NCBI RefSeq assembly: GCF_012489685.1
Contig: NC_080045.1
Span: 44,982,627 to 45,046,626 of the forward strand
DNA from: Lotus japonicus
Taxonomy: Eukaryota; Streptophyta; Magnoliopsida; Fabales; Fabaceae
DNA: 64,000 nt
Reading direction: 5' to 3'
Shown here: one piece after another, positions 1-11,839 of the stretch
Position numbering within the stretch: the first letter of the stretch is position 1
How the letters are laid out: each line of letters opens with the position of its first letter
Notes under the pieces: model-generated
Told to the model about the DNA's origin: nothing
The model's input: only the letters and a program-made list of their open reading frames with translations
Database searches by the model: none
Position numbers and translations under genes: made by a program

Positions 1-1
1 T

Positions 2-3000
2 AGGCTGATCAATACGTGTACTGTGGCAAAGGATGCTTGGGAAATTCTGAAAACTGCACATGAAGGAACTACTCGAGTAAGGATGTCAAGGCTTCAGATG
101 CTTACTACTCAATTTGAAAATTTGATGATGACTGAAGAAGAGACTATTTCAGAATTCCACATGCGTGTCCGTGACTTGTCTAATGCTTCATTTGCTTTGG
201 GAGAACCTATGTCAGATGAGAAGCTTGTAAGGAAGATCTTGAGATCTCTTCCTCAGAAGTTTGCTATGAAAGTCACTGCAATTGAGGAGGCTCAAGACAT
301 CGAGAACATGTAGGTTGATGAACTTATTGGCTCTTTGCAGACATTTGAGTTGAAACTGAGTGGAAAATCTGAGAAGAAGAATAAGAGTATTGCTTTTGTG
401 TCAAACACTGATGAAGGTGATGATAAAGATTGTGAGGATGAAAATCTTTCAGAGGCTCTGGCCATGCTAGCAAGAAAATTCAACAGAGCATTGAGAAAAA
501 TTGACAAAAGAACCAGGCCTAATGTCCAGGACATGAAGTTCGATAACAAACCCAAGCCTTCTAATTCACAGAGGAAGACCAAAGAAGAAGAAAGATCTGG
601 TCAGAATAAAGGAGTGCAGTGTCAGGAATGTGAAGGATATGGTCATATCAGGTCTGAATGCGCCACCTATCTAAAGGAGCAGAAGAAAGGTATGATGGTA
701 ACTTGGTCAGATAAAGACACTGAAGATGAGGAGGAGATATCTGCAAACAAAGTCAATGCTTTCTCTGGAACTATCTATGAGTCTGATACAAGTGATGAGG
801 ACATTACAGATGAGGAACTGGCTGAGACTTACAAGCTGCTACACATCAAGTGGGAAGAAGCATGTAAACTTGTGAGAGAAAAGCAAAGTGAGATAGAACA
901 ACTTGTTTCTCAGAATGAAAGACTGAAAGAGCTCAGCACAAAGCTGAAGGAAGATATGGAGGAATGGCAAAGTAATTTTAATAATGCTGATGTTATTGAA
1001 AAGGCTAATCTAGTGTTGATCAATGCAGGACTTCAAGAGGAAGTGGCAACTCTGACAAGAAAGCTTGAAGCTACTCACAAATCTGTTAGAATGTTGAACA
1101 GTGGTTCTGATATGCTTGATAAAATTCTGAAAGAAACTAGCAAGCAAGGAGGGAGTCTGAAGGGAATTGGCTTTGACTATAAAACAACAAACAAAGAAAA
1201 TCAGAAAGGTTCAAAGAAGTTTGTGTCTGCTGCAAAACAAACTGAATTCAAGAAGCCCAGAAATTATCAGTTGTCAGATTCATTGCCTCGACATGTACCT
1301 CTGCATGTGAAACCCCAGCTTAAGCTTAAAAAGCCCTACTGTTACAGGTTATATGGTTATCCTCAGATGCACGAGAAAAAGCCTGTTCAAATGAGGAAGC
1401 AATGGAAGCCCAAGGGTGAAGTCAGATGTCAGGTAGCCTACACGTCCTTCAGAGCATCATCAAAGGAAGATTGGTATTTTGATAGTGGCTGCTCAAAGCA
1501 CATGACAGGAAACAAGAGCTTCTTGCAAGACGTCAGAAGTCACTCCACCAACTATGTTACTTTTGGAGATGGAGCTAAAGGAAAGATCAAGGGAGTAGGA
1601 AAACTTGTTAGCACAGAATCTCCTAACTTGAACAATGTGTTACTTGTGAATGGTTTAACAGCCAACCTAATCAGCATAAGTCAACTGTGTGATCAAGGAT
1701 ATGATGTGAAGTTCAATAAGATAGAATGTGTTGTGACCACTGATGATGAGAAAGTTGTGATGAGAGGAGTCAGATCAAAAGACAACTGTTATATGTGGAC
1801 ATCAGAAGAAAAAGCTCATGTTTCCAGATGTTTGTTAACTAAAGAAGATGAGGTGAATGTATGGCATCAAAGACTAGGACATCTCAACTACAGGAGCATG
1901 CAAAAGATTCTTGCAGATGAAGCAATAAAGGGATTGCCCAATTTGAGCTTGGGAGAAGGAAAGCTATGTGGAGAATGTCAGATTGGTAAGCAAACCAAGG
2001 TGCCACACAAGATGCTCCAGCATCAGACCACGACAAAGGTTCTGGAATTGCTTTACATGGATCTCATGGGTCCCATGCAGGTTGAAAGCTTGGGAGGAAA
2101 AAGGTATGTGTTTGTCTGTGTAGATGATTTTTCAAGGTATACATGGGTTGAATTTATGAGAGAAAAATCAGAGACTTTTGAAATATTCAAGAATCTATGT
2201 ATGAGACTTCAGAATGAGAAGGACTGTGTGATTGTGAGAATCAGAAGTGATCATGCAAGGGAGTTTGAGAATTCAAAATTCTTGGAGTTCTGTGGAACAG
2301 AAGGTATTAGCCATGAATTTTCTGCCCCCATCACTCCACAGCAGAATGGAATAGTTGAAAGGAAATATAGAACTCTCCAGGAATCAGCTAGAGTAATGTT
2401 ACATGCTAAGAAGATTCCACACCAGTTCTGGGCTGAAGCTATGAGTACTGCTTGTTACATACATAATAGAGTCACCATCAGGGCAGGGACATCCTCTACA
2501 CAGTATGAGCTATGGAAAGGTAGAAAGCCGTCTGTAAAATACTTTCACATATTTGGAAGTAAATGTTATATCCTTGCAGACCGTGATCCTAAGAGGAAGC
2601 TTGATCCTAGAAGTGATGAAGGAATTTTCATGGGGTATTCTATGAACAACAAAGCTTATAGAGTTTTTAACTCTCGCACAAGGACCATGATGGAATCTGT
2701 GAATGTGACTGTGGATGATGAACCAAGCAAGAAGGAAGAAACAGTTTTGAATGAAGATGATGATGCTGATGTTCCAGCCGATGCTTCAGCAACCGCCCTC
2801 GACAATGAGTCAGAAACAAGTGCTGATGAAAAGGAAGACAAAGATATCACATCAAACAAAGCTCCATCAATCAGGGTTCAGAAGAATCATCCTCAAGAAA
2901 ACATTATTGGGAATCTTCGAGAAGGGGTAACTACCAGATCCAGAAGTATGATTGCCTACAGTTGTTTCATTTCTAAGATAGAACCCAAGAATGTAAATGA

Positions 3001-4510
3001 AGCTCTCACCGATGAATACTGGATAAATGCTATGCAAGAGGAGCTAGAGCAGTTCAGGAGAAATGAAGTATGGGAGTTAGTGCCTAGGCCCGAAGAAGTA
3101 AACATCATTGGCACTAAGTGGATATTCAAGAACAAATCAGATGAAACTGGAACAGTCACAAGGAATAAAGCAAGGCTAGTGGCTCAAGGATATACTCAGA
3201 TAGAAGGGGTTGATTTTGATGAAACCTTTGCTCCAGTAGCTAGACTGGAATCTATAAGACTCTTGTTAGGTGTTGCTTGTCTCTTGAAGTTCAGACTTTA
3301 TCAGATGGATGTGAAGAGTGCTTTTCTGAATGGGTATTTGAATGAAGAAGTATATGTTGAACAACCTAAAGGGTTTATAGATCCACATCATCCAAATCAT
3401 GTGTACAAACTGAGGAAAGCATTGTATGGCTTGAAGCAAGCACCTAGGGCTTGGTATGAAAGGTTAACTGAGTTTCTTGTAGGCAATGGTTACTGCAAGG
3501 GAGGAATTGATAAAACTCTGTTCGTGAAGAATGTCAAAGGAAAGCTCATGATAGCACAGATCTATGTGGATGACATTGTATTTGGAGGAATGTCGAACTC
3601 AATGGTGGAGCATTTCGTTCAACAAATGAAATCTGAATTTGAGATGAGCTTAGTTGGTGAATTGAATTATTTTCTAGGACTACAAGTCAAGCAAATGGAG
3701 GATTCTATGTTCATATCTCAGAGTAAGTATGCTAAAGGCTTAGTTAAGAAATTTGGCCTTGAAAAGGCTGGTCACAAGAGAACCCCTGCTGCTACACACA
3801 TCAAAATGTCCAAGGATGAGCAAGGAGAAGATGTTGATCAAAGTCTCTATAGAAGTATGATTGGAAGCTTGTTGTACCTTACTGCTAGCAGACCTGACAT
3901 CACCTTTGCTGTCGGTGTATGTGCAAGATATCAAGCAGCTCCTAAGGTTAGTCATCTGCTACAAGTCAAGAGAATTATCAAGTGCATCAATGGCACGAGT
4001 GACTATGGTATTCTCTATACTCATGATACAAATTCTTCTTTAGTTGGTTTCTGTGATGCAGATTGGGCAGGTAGTGCAGATGATAGAAAGAGCACATCTG
4101 GTGGATGTTTCTTCCTAGGGAATAATCTGATTTCATGGTTTAGCAAGAAGCAGAATTGTGTCTCATTGTCTACAGCTGAAGAAGAGTATATTGCAGCTGG
4201 AAGTAGTTGTACTCAACTCATGTGGATGAAGCAAATGTTGAAGGAGTATGATGTTGAACAGGATGTCATGACATTGTACTGCGACAATCTCAGTGCAATC
4301 AATATTTCCAAGAATCCCATACAGCATAGCAGGACCAAGCATATTGACATTAGACATCATTTTATTAGAGACTTGGTGGAGGATAAAATTATCAATTTGG
4401 AGCATGTTACAACTGACAAACAATTGGCTGATATTTTCACAAAACCCCTTGATGCAATCACTTTTGAAAAATTAAGAGGCAGTCTAGGGATTTGTTTTTC
4501 TGATGCATAG
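2..4510 (+). pseudogene. gag-pol polyprotein of the Sirevirus-type element (5' partial, one internal stop)
   Basis: One reading frame runs from the window edge to TAG at 4508-4510, broken only by TAG at 311-313 in gag. Gag has the UBN2-type copia domain and a CCHC knuckle ([14 protein letters not shown], about 620-661), followed by a coiled-coil-like stretch. Protease has [13 protein letters not shown] (Asp at 1481). GAG-pre-integrase has the HRLGH-like H and CGEC cysteines (1858-2000). Integrase has Asp at about 2059, Asp in RSDHAREFE at about 2249 and Glu in NGIVERK at about 2354. RT has the copia motifs [19 protein letters not shown] and YVDD (3563-3574). RNase H has DADWAGS and YCDN and ends near 4500. 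Apart from the gag stop the 1,391-codon pol frame is open, so the copy looks recent. Family assignment is confident; activity of this copy is unlikely. Confidence 0.92.
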
Positions 4511-4747
4511 CAATTAGCGTGCCCCAGTGTGTTAACGGCTAGTTTATTCTTGGTCATCACTAACTGCCGTTGTGACATCAGCAGATAGAAAGTTACTTCA
4601 TGGTTCACTTATCCTATAACTACCTCCAACGGGCAAATTGTGTTCTCTCAACCGCTTGTGCATCTATCTTCTTCAAGTCATATCATCTCGCATTTGCAGT
4701 TTCATTTCGTTGTTCTGTACTCTGTTTGTAATTGCTCTCGATTCATC

Positions 4748-6595
4748 ATGTCTCAAAGTTCAGGAAAGAAGGAATCTGTCAAGGCCAAGATTGAAAGAAC
4801 TGCTAAAGGAGTCAAGTGTATGGGTTTGAAGAGTGATTCTTCTCAACCATCTTCTGTGTCCACGAAAGCTCCCAAGAAGATGAGATCACGAAACCCAACG
4901 TGTAAAGTCTACAAATCACATGTCAAGAATAGCAAAGCTCCGAATGTTCCTATCCTTGAGGATGTTCCTGACGAAGAGGAAATCAATGATGAAGATTCTC
5001 CTGTGAAATCGCCCCCTGATGTTGTGCCTGATGTTGAGACATCTGGGTCTAAGGAAAGTTTTGCTCAAGAAAATTCTGGAAAGGATTCAACTTCTCATGA
5101 AGATTCAGGCGGTGCTACCCAGCCTGATATCTCTGTATCATCCTCTTCTAAGGATGCTGATCCAAAGAATGATAACTCTGCGGGTATCAACTCTGAAGAA
5201 CCAATCCAGGATCCCGCCTCTGTTCAGAACATCTCTGATGATGCTCCTGATGATGTTCCTCTGACTGAGACCTTTGCTGATAGTGTTGCTGCGAGGATGA
5301 AGAAGAAAAGAAGGATTTCTTCTCCTGAAGTCACTCCTACTCCATCAAAGAAATCCAGACAGGCCAGTGTGAAGAGTAAGGGAAAGCAAAAGGAAGAAAA
5401 GACTCCCACTGAGAAGAAGAAGAGGAAGATTTCAGTTGAAGTTGAAGACTCTGAGTCAGATGTTGAAGTCGGTGTCCAGGACATTCGATCTTCTGAGAAA
5501 AAGAAGTTCTCTGGTAAGCGTATTCCTCAGAATGTTCCTGCTGTTCCTATTGATAGAGTGTCTTTCCACTTAGAAGAGAATGTTCAGAAGTGGAAGTTTG
5601 TTTGCAAGAGGAGAATGGCCAAGGAAAGGGAAGTTGATTCTGATGTTCTTGAATGCAGAGATGTAATTGCACTAATTGAGAAAGCAGGTCTGATGAAGAC
5701 TATTCAGAATGTTGGAAGGTGCTATGAGAAGCTTGTGAGAGAGTTCTTGGTGAATCTCTCTGTTGATGTAGGACTTCCTGACAGTGCATAATTCAGGAAA
5801 GTCTATGTGAGGGCTGAATGTGTGATGTTTTCACCTGCTGTTATCAATCAAGCACTTGGCAGAAGTGCTATTGAATTTGTTGATGTAGAAGTGTCCATGG
5901 ATGATGTTGCCAAGGAGCTTACTGCAGGTCATGTGAAGAAGTGGCCCAGCAAGAAGTTATTGTCTAATGGAAATCTCAGTGTGCAGTATGCTATTCTTAA
6001 CAGGATTGGTGCTGTGAATTGGGTTCCTACTCAGCATACCTCTGGTGTTTCTGCAACGCTTGCCAAGTTGATCTACAGGATTGGCAAGTCTATTGCTTTT
6101 GATTTTGGAACTTTCGTGTTTGAGCAAACATTGAAGCATGCTGATACTTGTGCTGTGAAGCTGCCTGTGTCATTTCCTTCACTTCTTACTGAGATCATAC
6201 TGAAGCAACATCCTCAGATTCTCAGGGCTGATGATGTGGCTATGTCTCGTGGTATTCCAATCACTTTGGATCAACGTTTGTTTCTGGAGCCACATGTGCT
6301 AGACATTGCTTTACCAACCAGCAGAACATCTGCTCCTCCTGTGACTGAATCTGGCACTAAGGCCATAATTGCTGAATTACTGGAAGTCTCCAAGGCTTTG
6401 CAGGAGACAATCAGGGTGAGTACTGCCAGGAAGCTCAAAGTTGATGCGTTGCTACACAAGCTTCAAGAAGAAGAATGTCAAGGTGGTGAGCACAGTGCTG
6501 CTGCTACAGCTGCTCAGAAAGCGGGTAATGAAGAGGTGGAAGGTCCTGAAGAAAGTGCAGAAGGGTCTGGAGAGAAGTCAAGTTCTGAAGACTAG
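4748..6595 (+). pseudogene. Envelope-like / putative plant transposon protein ORF downstream of pol (one stop)
   Basis: The ATG at 4748 (MSQSSGKKES) opens a frame identical to that of pol. Two in-frame stops lie between pol and this ORF (4508-4510 and near 4586). The frame is interrupted by TAA at 5789-5791, then stays open to TAG at 6593-6595. The first part is acidic, Ser-rich and Lys-rich (nuclear-signal-like KKKRK runs). The second part, from about 5520, has the conserved region with NVGRCYEKLVREFLVN and TLAKLIYRIGKSIAFDFG that is typical of proteins annotated as putative plant transposon protein or envelope-like protein in legumes and cucurbits. No signal peptide or clear membrane segment is seen, so the envelope label is positional. 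The C-terminus is Glu/Ser-rich. Role unknown. Confidence 0.75.
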
Positions 6596-6656
6596 TTTGC
6601 TCTGATCTTGTGCTATTTTCTTTTGTTTTTGGATGCACCCTTTGCAAATTTGTGCT

Positions 6657-6668
6657 AAAAAGGGGGAG
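6657..6668 (+). other. Internal polypurine tract
   Basis: AAAAAGGGGGAG lies about 60 bp after the envelope-like ORF and far upstream of the LTR-proximal tract at 10948. Repeated polypurine tracts upstream of the 3' LTR are a known Sirevirus feature. Confidence 0.55.
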
Positions 6669-6863
6669 TAGTTAGTTGGATTGAAGATTCTATCTGCTGT
6701 AATGTTTTTTGTTTCTACTGTGAAGTTTTACTGTGAAGTTGCTTCTGATCGTGTTAGCTCTGATAGTGTTAGCTTTGGTTTGTTTAATTTGAAGACAAGT
6801 TCAAGATCATGGCTATGTTTGTTTCAAGAGGCAGTTTCTGTTGGCAGTATTTCTGATAGCCTA
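6669..6863 (+). other. Sirevirus 3' untranslated region, first part
   Basis: T-rich sequence with recurrent TTCTGATAG-like words, no ORF. It ends with GCCTA (6859-6863), the left target duplication of the solo LTR, and continues at 10524. Confidence 0.6.
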
Positions 6864-9800
6864 CGTAACACCCCGATTTCGGTGGCGTCACTTTAGTAAC
6901 CAAAAGTAAACTTAATGCGGAAAAACGTGAATATATATTTTTTTTTTATTATAACTAAGACAAGACTGAAATAAATAAAACCCAAGTGCGAAAAGTAATA
7001 AAACTAATATACAATATATAAACAGCCCCCGCTGTAAGTAGCAACCTCGTCACGAGTGAACCTCCAGTGACGGGTAATAGAAGAGTAGCGCCCGTAGGCA
7101 AAAGTACAAACCAAAAGAAAAGGTTAAGTGTCCGCAACACTATCCCTCAAAATGAGAATAAGCTGGCCCATCGGCCTGAAACAAGACTTCCTAAGTCCAA
7201 CCAACTCTCTGTGATTCCCGTAACGAAACCACACAAAAAGCTATAGGTGGGAAACTACCCTGTCCCGAATGAAACAAATGATGTTCAGAGCTAAGACTCT
7301 ACTCCTACACTAATCCCATCTCGAGGAGCTCACACTAACACTCAATCCTACATGCTAGCGTGATCGTCGTCCGAATCTGAATCCAGAACGACTAAGTCTA
7401 GGTACATCCTCCGTCCTCCGCTCGCTATCGCGATGCGCTCCTGTTCCAGTATCCCAACTCTAGTTTCCCCCGAAGGGTGAACCGTCGTGAACTAGTCCGC
7501 CAAAGACATCTGACAAAGGGCGTTTGTTCGCCAAAGCACACACAGAAGACGCGAGGGTCAACTCCAAAGAATTATGTAAATAATAGCAAGGATAGATACA
7601 GATAATAGGATAGCCACTTAGGCTTTTAGCTAGGGATAACATCCTAGGGTTGCATATCTCATGATGAATATAAACGACGATAAATCACAGTTAACATGCC
7701 TCAAATAGAATTAACAAGTATCAAACACACTCATCACTAAGTCAGTATGCATGTTGCATGAAATGATATGCAGGTTAACCCAGTTAACCACATGCATTCC
7801 GGAAAGGGATGGACATCAAACGGATCAGCCCTAACACCAGCCACGGTGGAACCATTTCGGCCCGCGTGCCTCTTACACCACACAAAGGTAGCCAGATCAG
7901 CAGTAAACCCATAGGTCTGCCATTTCGGTCTGCTACAAGAGACGTCTACAAACGCTCTTCCACGGCATTCCGGGTCTTATGACCATTTTGGAAACCGACG
8001 AGGTCCAGAGTACGTCCTGTGTTAATACCTCATTAATGTTGCATGAATGCAAGATGATTAGTCAATCAACGTCTCCGATCTCACTCGACACGTCGCCACG
8101 TGTTCTAGCTAAATTAATGTCTTTAAAAGCTTACCCTAAGGTAAAGTCGATTCTGCGACAAAAGACACACTTCACAACAACACATAGCTGCTCCAACAGC
8201 ACAACAACAAACGCTGCTCCAACAGCACAACAACAAACGCTGCTCCAACAGCACGACAACAAACGCAGCTCCAACAGCACAACCACGACAAACTCAACAC
8301 TTGGATCCGACGACACTCCTCGTTTTTTCCAAAACTATGATTTGCATCGAAAGCCTCCTTTCGAGATTTATACCATTACTTAAAGATTTAGAGGTTATTT
8401 AAGGTCTTATGAGTTTTCTTTATAAAATAGATTCCATTTTGTCTTATCGCAAGTCTTATACATTTTCAGGATCTCCCAATCCCAAGTCGCTTCCAGAGGA
8501 TGTCTCGATCCACAAAACAAAATTAAGGCCCGAACCTCGTTCGTCCTATCAAACTTTCTCAAAACTCTCAAAATAAAATCGGCATGACCTGCCCGCTATT
8601 CTCACCATTCAGAATCTCAGATTCCAGTGCAGAGCATATTTAAATCATCACAATCAACAACATGTCATATATCGAAGAATCTCATCATAAACACTTAGCA
8701 CTTAGCATATAAAGCATGCACCACTCATCCTAGATTACCCACTTAGCACATAGCATGTAAGTCAATCTCAAAAACATTCAGTAGATGAATCATCTACATT
8801 GTCAGCCGAAGCCTCAGAAAAAATTTTCCAATCACACACAATCCAGTGCATAAACAGTAAACAATGTCGAAACATCGACCCTAGGCATTAACTAGAGATT
8901 TAGTGAGAAGCCCTCACCTGAAAGTTCTCCAGAATGATCAACTAGTGCTTCCTCGCTCTCAAAGTGTTGGTCCTCGAGGAAATCCTCAAAAGCACCTTTA
9001 CAATAAAATCACAGAATACTATCAGAATCTATCGGAAACTAAGCTATCGATACTTACTAAGGTTACTCGAAGTAATCTATACCCAAGGTACGATAAACTA
9101 GCGCGAAAGACAAGTTTTCGGAAAAGGAAATTTTCCTCCTCCCCCCTAATAGGGCTCGGCCACTTTGTGCAATTATGGGGCTCGGTTTTTCTTCGATCAA
9201 ACTTGGTTCCTATGCTTTCATAAGCCGTAACTAAGGGTATTCTGAACTCGGAAAAATTATCGGATCAAAAACTGTCGCAGGGGTATTTTGGTCATGATTT
9301 TTAACTTAGGATTTTTCAAAACTGAAATCCCAAAAATAAAATTTTGCAGGGACGTCACCAACGACGTTTATGACAACTAATCCTACTAGCACTAAGCTAA
9401 GGCGATAGTTTTCAGCCTAAAGGTTGAAGCTTTACACCAAAAACTCCAAAAATGGGTATTTTAGGCTCAAATTGATTCCGGCGGAATTCCGGCGACATAA
9501 CGGAAAATCTAACCCGGCAGAAGTGATCTTGGGCGCATAAGGAAGAGGTTTAGAATCAGAAATGAAAGATTCAGGATAGTTTTGCAAAAACCCATAAACT
9601 ATCCGCTCAGAAAACTCTACAGAAAAGCTATGGAAAAAGCGATCAGAGGTAAGGATTAGCGACTATACCTCGAAGCCTTGAAGTAGCAACTGATTGATCG
9701 ACGATCAAGCAAACGATGAAGAAAAACTCTTCTTCCTTCTTCCTTGTTCTTGGCCGCGGTTTTGGGAGAGAAAATGGAGGAGAATTTGTGTTTTTCTTCC

Positions 9801-10523
9801 TTTCTTTGCTATATATAAAGGTTGGAAATTCGCGGGAAAATGAAAGTTTCGCGAATCTGATTTTTCCGACTTCATTCTCCATGAATTAATAGATATGTTT
9901 TGGCAAAAGAGTTCCAAAACTATAAAGAGGTCTCCTTGTATTTTTGGCAACTAAAGCATAGTCGGTATAAAACTATTTTACCCGATAAGTTGCTTTTTGC
10001 ATCGAATGTCGGAATGGAAAACTTCCTTCGGAAGAAAGATTGAAATCATCAAGAGAAATGGGTGTACGCGTGTGGAATATTCATTTGAAGCTCTGAATAG
10101 AAAAAGTCTTCATTGTCGAGAAATTCTAGGGTTTTGAAATACCAGGGATTCGGTTTCGGCAAACTTCCGATGATTGGAATCGGACGTTCGTAGATCCTAG
10201 AGTTTCGCCTCGAAACGATTGTGATATATGGAAAAAGAGAAGTTCTAACATTTCTCTGAAGATTTTTGGAATTAACTTCCGTCGTGCCTAAAAGTGAAAA
10301 TTAGCTATATACTAGGGTTTCTGACCTAGGTTTAAGCGTAAAACGATCGTGCTATAACTTTTATCGACTTCAATACGAACCTCAGACTTTTCCTGAACTT
10401 TCTCCTTCATACATTTATTTCATTTACTAAACTCTTGTTCAGATTTCCCTTCGCCATGCATCAAACCTACTGGTGAATAAGAATTTATTCACTTGGTATA
10501 AACTGAAAAACTTGGGCCTTACA
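6864..10523 (-). mobile_element. Solo LTR of a Ty3/gypsy (Tekay/Del-like) element, flanked by GCCTA duplication
   Basis: On the minus strand the unit begins TGTAAGGCCCAAG (at 10523) and ends GAAATCGGGGTGTTACG (at 6864). These are termini typical of long chromovirus LTRs in legumes; the last base pair is CG instead of CA. It is flanked by the 5-bp duplication GCCTA at 6859-6863 and 10524-10528. No gag or pol is present, so it is a recombined solo LTR. A TATATATA box sits near 9810-9818 with a minus-strand leader to its left, consistent with an LTR promoter. Short ORFs inside show no recognisable protein. Lineage is inferred from termini and length only. Confidence 0.82.
8187..8295. repeat. 26-bp tandem repeat inside the gypsy solo LTR
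   Basis: Four near-identical units start at 8187, 8213, 8239 and 8265 (GCTGCTCCAACAGCACAACA plus ACAAAC). The fourth is slightly longer and diverged. Only chance ORFs cross it. Confidence 0.85.
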
Positions 10524-10528
10524 GCCTA

Positions 10529-10947
10529 TGTGTTGCTAACTTCTGATAGCAGTAGTTCTGAAACGATGCATCTGATTAGCAGTATTTCTGACAGCTTATG
10601 TGTTGCCAACTTCTGAAGGCAGTATTTCTGAAACGTTATTTCTGAAACGTTATTTCCGAAACGTTACGTCTGATAGTAGTACTTCTGATCAGTTGCTGCC
10701 AGCTTCTGATGGTAGTATTTTTGATACTATGGTGTTCAAGCTGTTCTATCTTGGTGTCATCATGTGCTTAGGCTGTTTGTACTTTTGGTTTTGTGTTTGT
10801 GAGTATTTTTGTTCCAACTATGTCTTCTGAAGAATGGTAGTTGGTTGTGTAGTTGCATCAGTTGAGGGGGAGATCTGACTAAAGGGGAGAATTGTCTCTC
10901 TAGTTTTTATCCTCTCCGATTGTGAGTTATTTTAGACAAAATTTGAC
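10529..10947 (+). other. Sirevirus 3' untranslated region, second part
   Basis: Resumes the sequence interrupted at 6863. It contains repeated TTCTGA-type words, a run of TTTCTGAAACGTTA-like units around 10625-10670, and an extra GAGGGGGAG purine run near 10865. No gene seen. Confidence 0.6.
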
Positions 10948-10958
10948 AAAGGGGGAGA
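10948..10958 (+). other. Polypurine tract priming plus-strand synthesis
   Basis: AAAGGGGGAGA lies immediately before the 3' LTR start TGTTGGAAC. Position and composition are as expected for the LTR-proximal tract. Confidence 0.8.
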
Positions 10959-10959
10959 T

Positions 10960-11834
10960 TGTTGGAACATGTTGCCATGCATTTTGTCAAAACAACCGAT
11001 TGTCGAAGCAGATGCCGTGGCATCTGATCTCGTGAAGCTAGGGCGTCAGTTCTCAGCTTGTGTTTCTGTTGTGGGCCCTCTGAAGATTTGCTGAAGATAT
11101 GTTTTTGAGTTACTTGAAGAGCAAGTAGCTATTCCATAAGGGTTTATTTGTTGGGTTGTTACTTGTTGAAACAATCTTTGTTAAAAGATTGGTTTCTATC
11201 TTTACTTGTGCAATAAGAAACCGAATCTCTCAAGATTGCGTTTTGAATTGCTGTTACTGCAATCTGTTTCTTCAGCCCGTGCCAACCCTAAAGCCCATGC
11301 TACCGCTGCTGAAGTCTATAAAAGGATGAAGACCTAAAACATGAAGGGAGGAAGCTGATAGAGAGAGATCGAGTGTTTTAGGATTTGTTAATTGTGCTTT
11401 GTCCTTTGTTGGTTGTGAATCTGTCTTTGCTCACTGATTCTATAAAGCAAAGAGAGATTCTGTGTGTTTGATTGCGTTCAAACTCTACTTGTTTATTGTG
11501 TTAACCAATCACTGTGGCAGTGATTGAGAGAAAGTGAGAGGGGCTCTCATACTTAGGTTGAGATTCTAAGTAGAAATACACTGGGTAGATTAGGAAGTGA
11601 ACTATGAACTGAGTTGTTCATGAGTGTCTGTAATTCCTGAATCTTGAGATAGTGGATTTCCTTTCTTTGGGTGCAAACCCTCCAGACGTAGGTGAAAGTT
11701 TTCACTGAACTGGGTTAACAATTACTGTGTGTATTGTTTCTGCTAATAAGTTTTGTTTTACTGTAAAGCAGTTGTCGAACCTCTCGTCCCAGCATCGTGC
11801 AGGACAATCGGATCAGAGGGAACCTAAATTTACA
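10960..11834 (+). repeat. 3' LTR of the Sirevirus-type element
   Basis: Begins TGTTGGAACATG directly after the polypurine tract and ends AAATTTACA (TG...CA). It is followed by AATTT (11835-11839), the presumed target duplication whose partner lies left of the window. The right boundary is fixed because the next bases are antisense codons of another element's RT. TATAAAAG at 11317-11324 is the likely LTR core promoter. Confidence 0.82.
11317..11324 (+). promoter_or_regulatory. LTR TATA box
   Basis: TATAAAAG in the middle of the 875-bp LTR, the expected U3/R position. Confidence 0.55.
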
Positions 11835-11839
11835 AATTT

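Larger units (their letters stand above)
1..11834 (+). mobile_element. Ty1/copia Sirevirus-type LTR retrotransposon, 5' end outside window
   Basis: Order seen: gag (from the window edge), protease, integrase, reverse transcriptase, RNase H, an extra ORF, repeated polypurine tracts and a 3' LTR at 10960-11834. Integrase before reverse transcriptase is the Ty1/copia order. The additional envelope-like ORF after pol and the repeated purine tracts fit the Sirevirus (SIRE1/Maximus) lineage. A gypsy-type solo LTR (6864-10523) interrupts the 3' untranslated part. The right edge abuts AATTT and then the antisense RT of another copia element, which shows that this copy inserted into that one. The 5' LTR and primer site lie outside the window. 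Confidence 0.9.

Noticed and set aside
292..582. Minus-strand ORFs over gag-pol (292-582, 2656-2859, 2956-3159, 3740-3955, 4163-4423)
   Set aside because: Antisense shadows of a frame with clear copia domains; no homology of their own.
4640..4747. Non-ATG extension of the envelope-like ORF to 4640
   Set aside because: Begins with GTG; the first ATG in frame is 4748 and eukaryotic initiation favours it.
6955..9950. Short ORFs inside the gypsy-type solo LTR (for example 7979-8383, 8903-9223, 9643-9882)
   Set aside because: They cross LTR non-coding and tandem-repeat sequence and show no family features.
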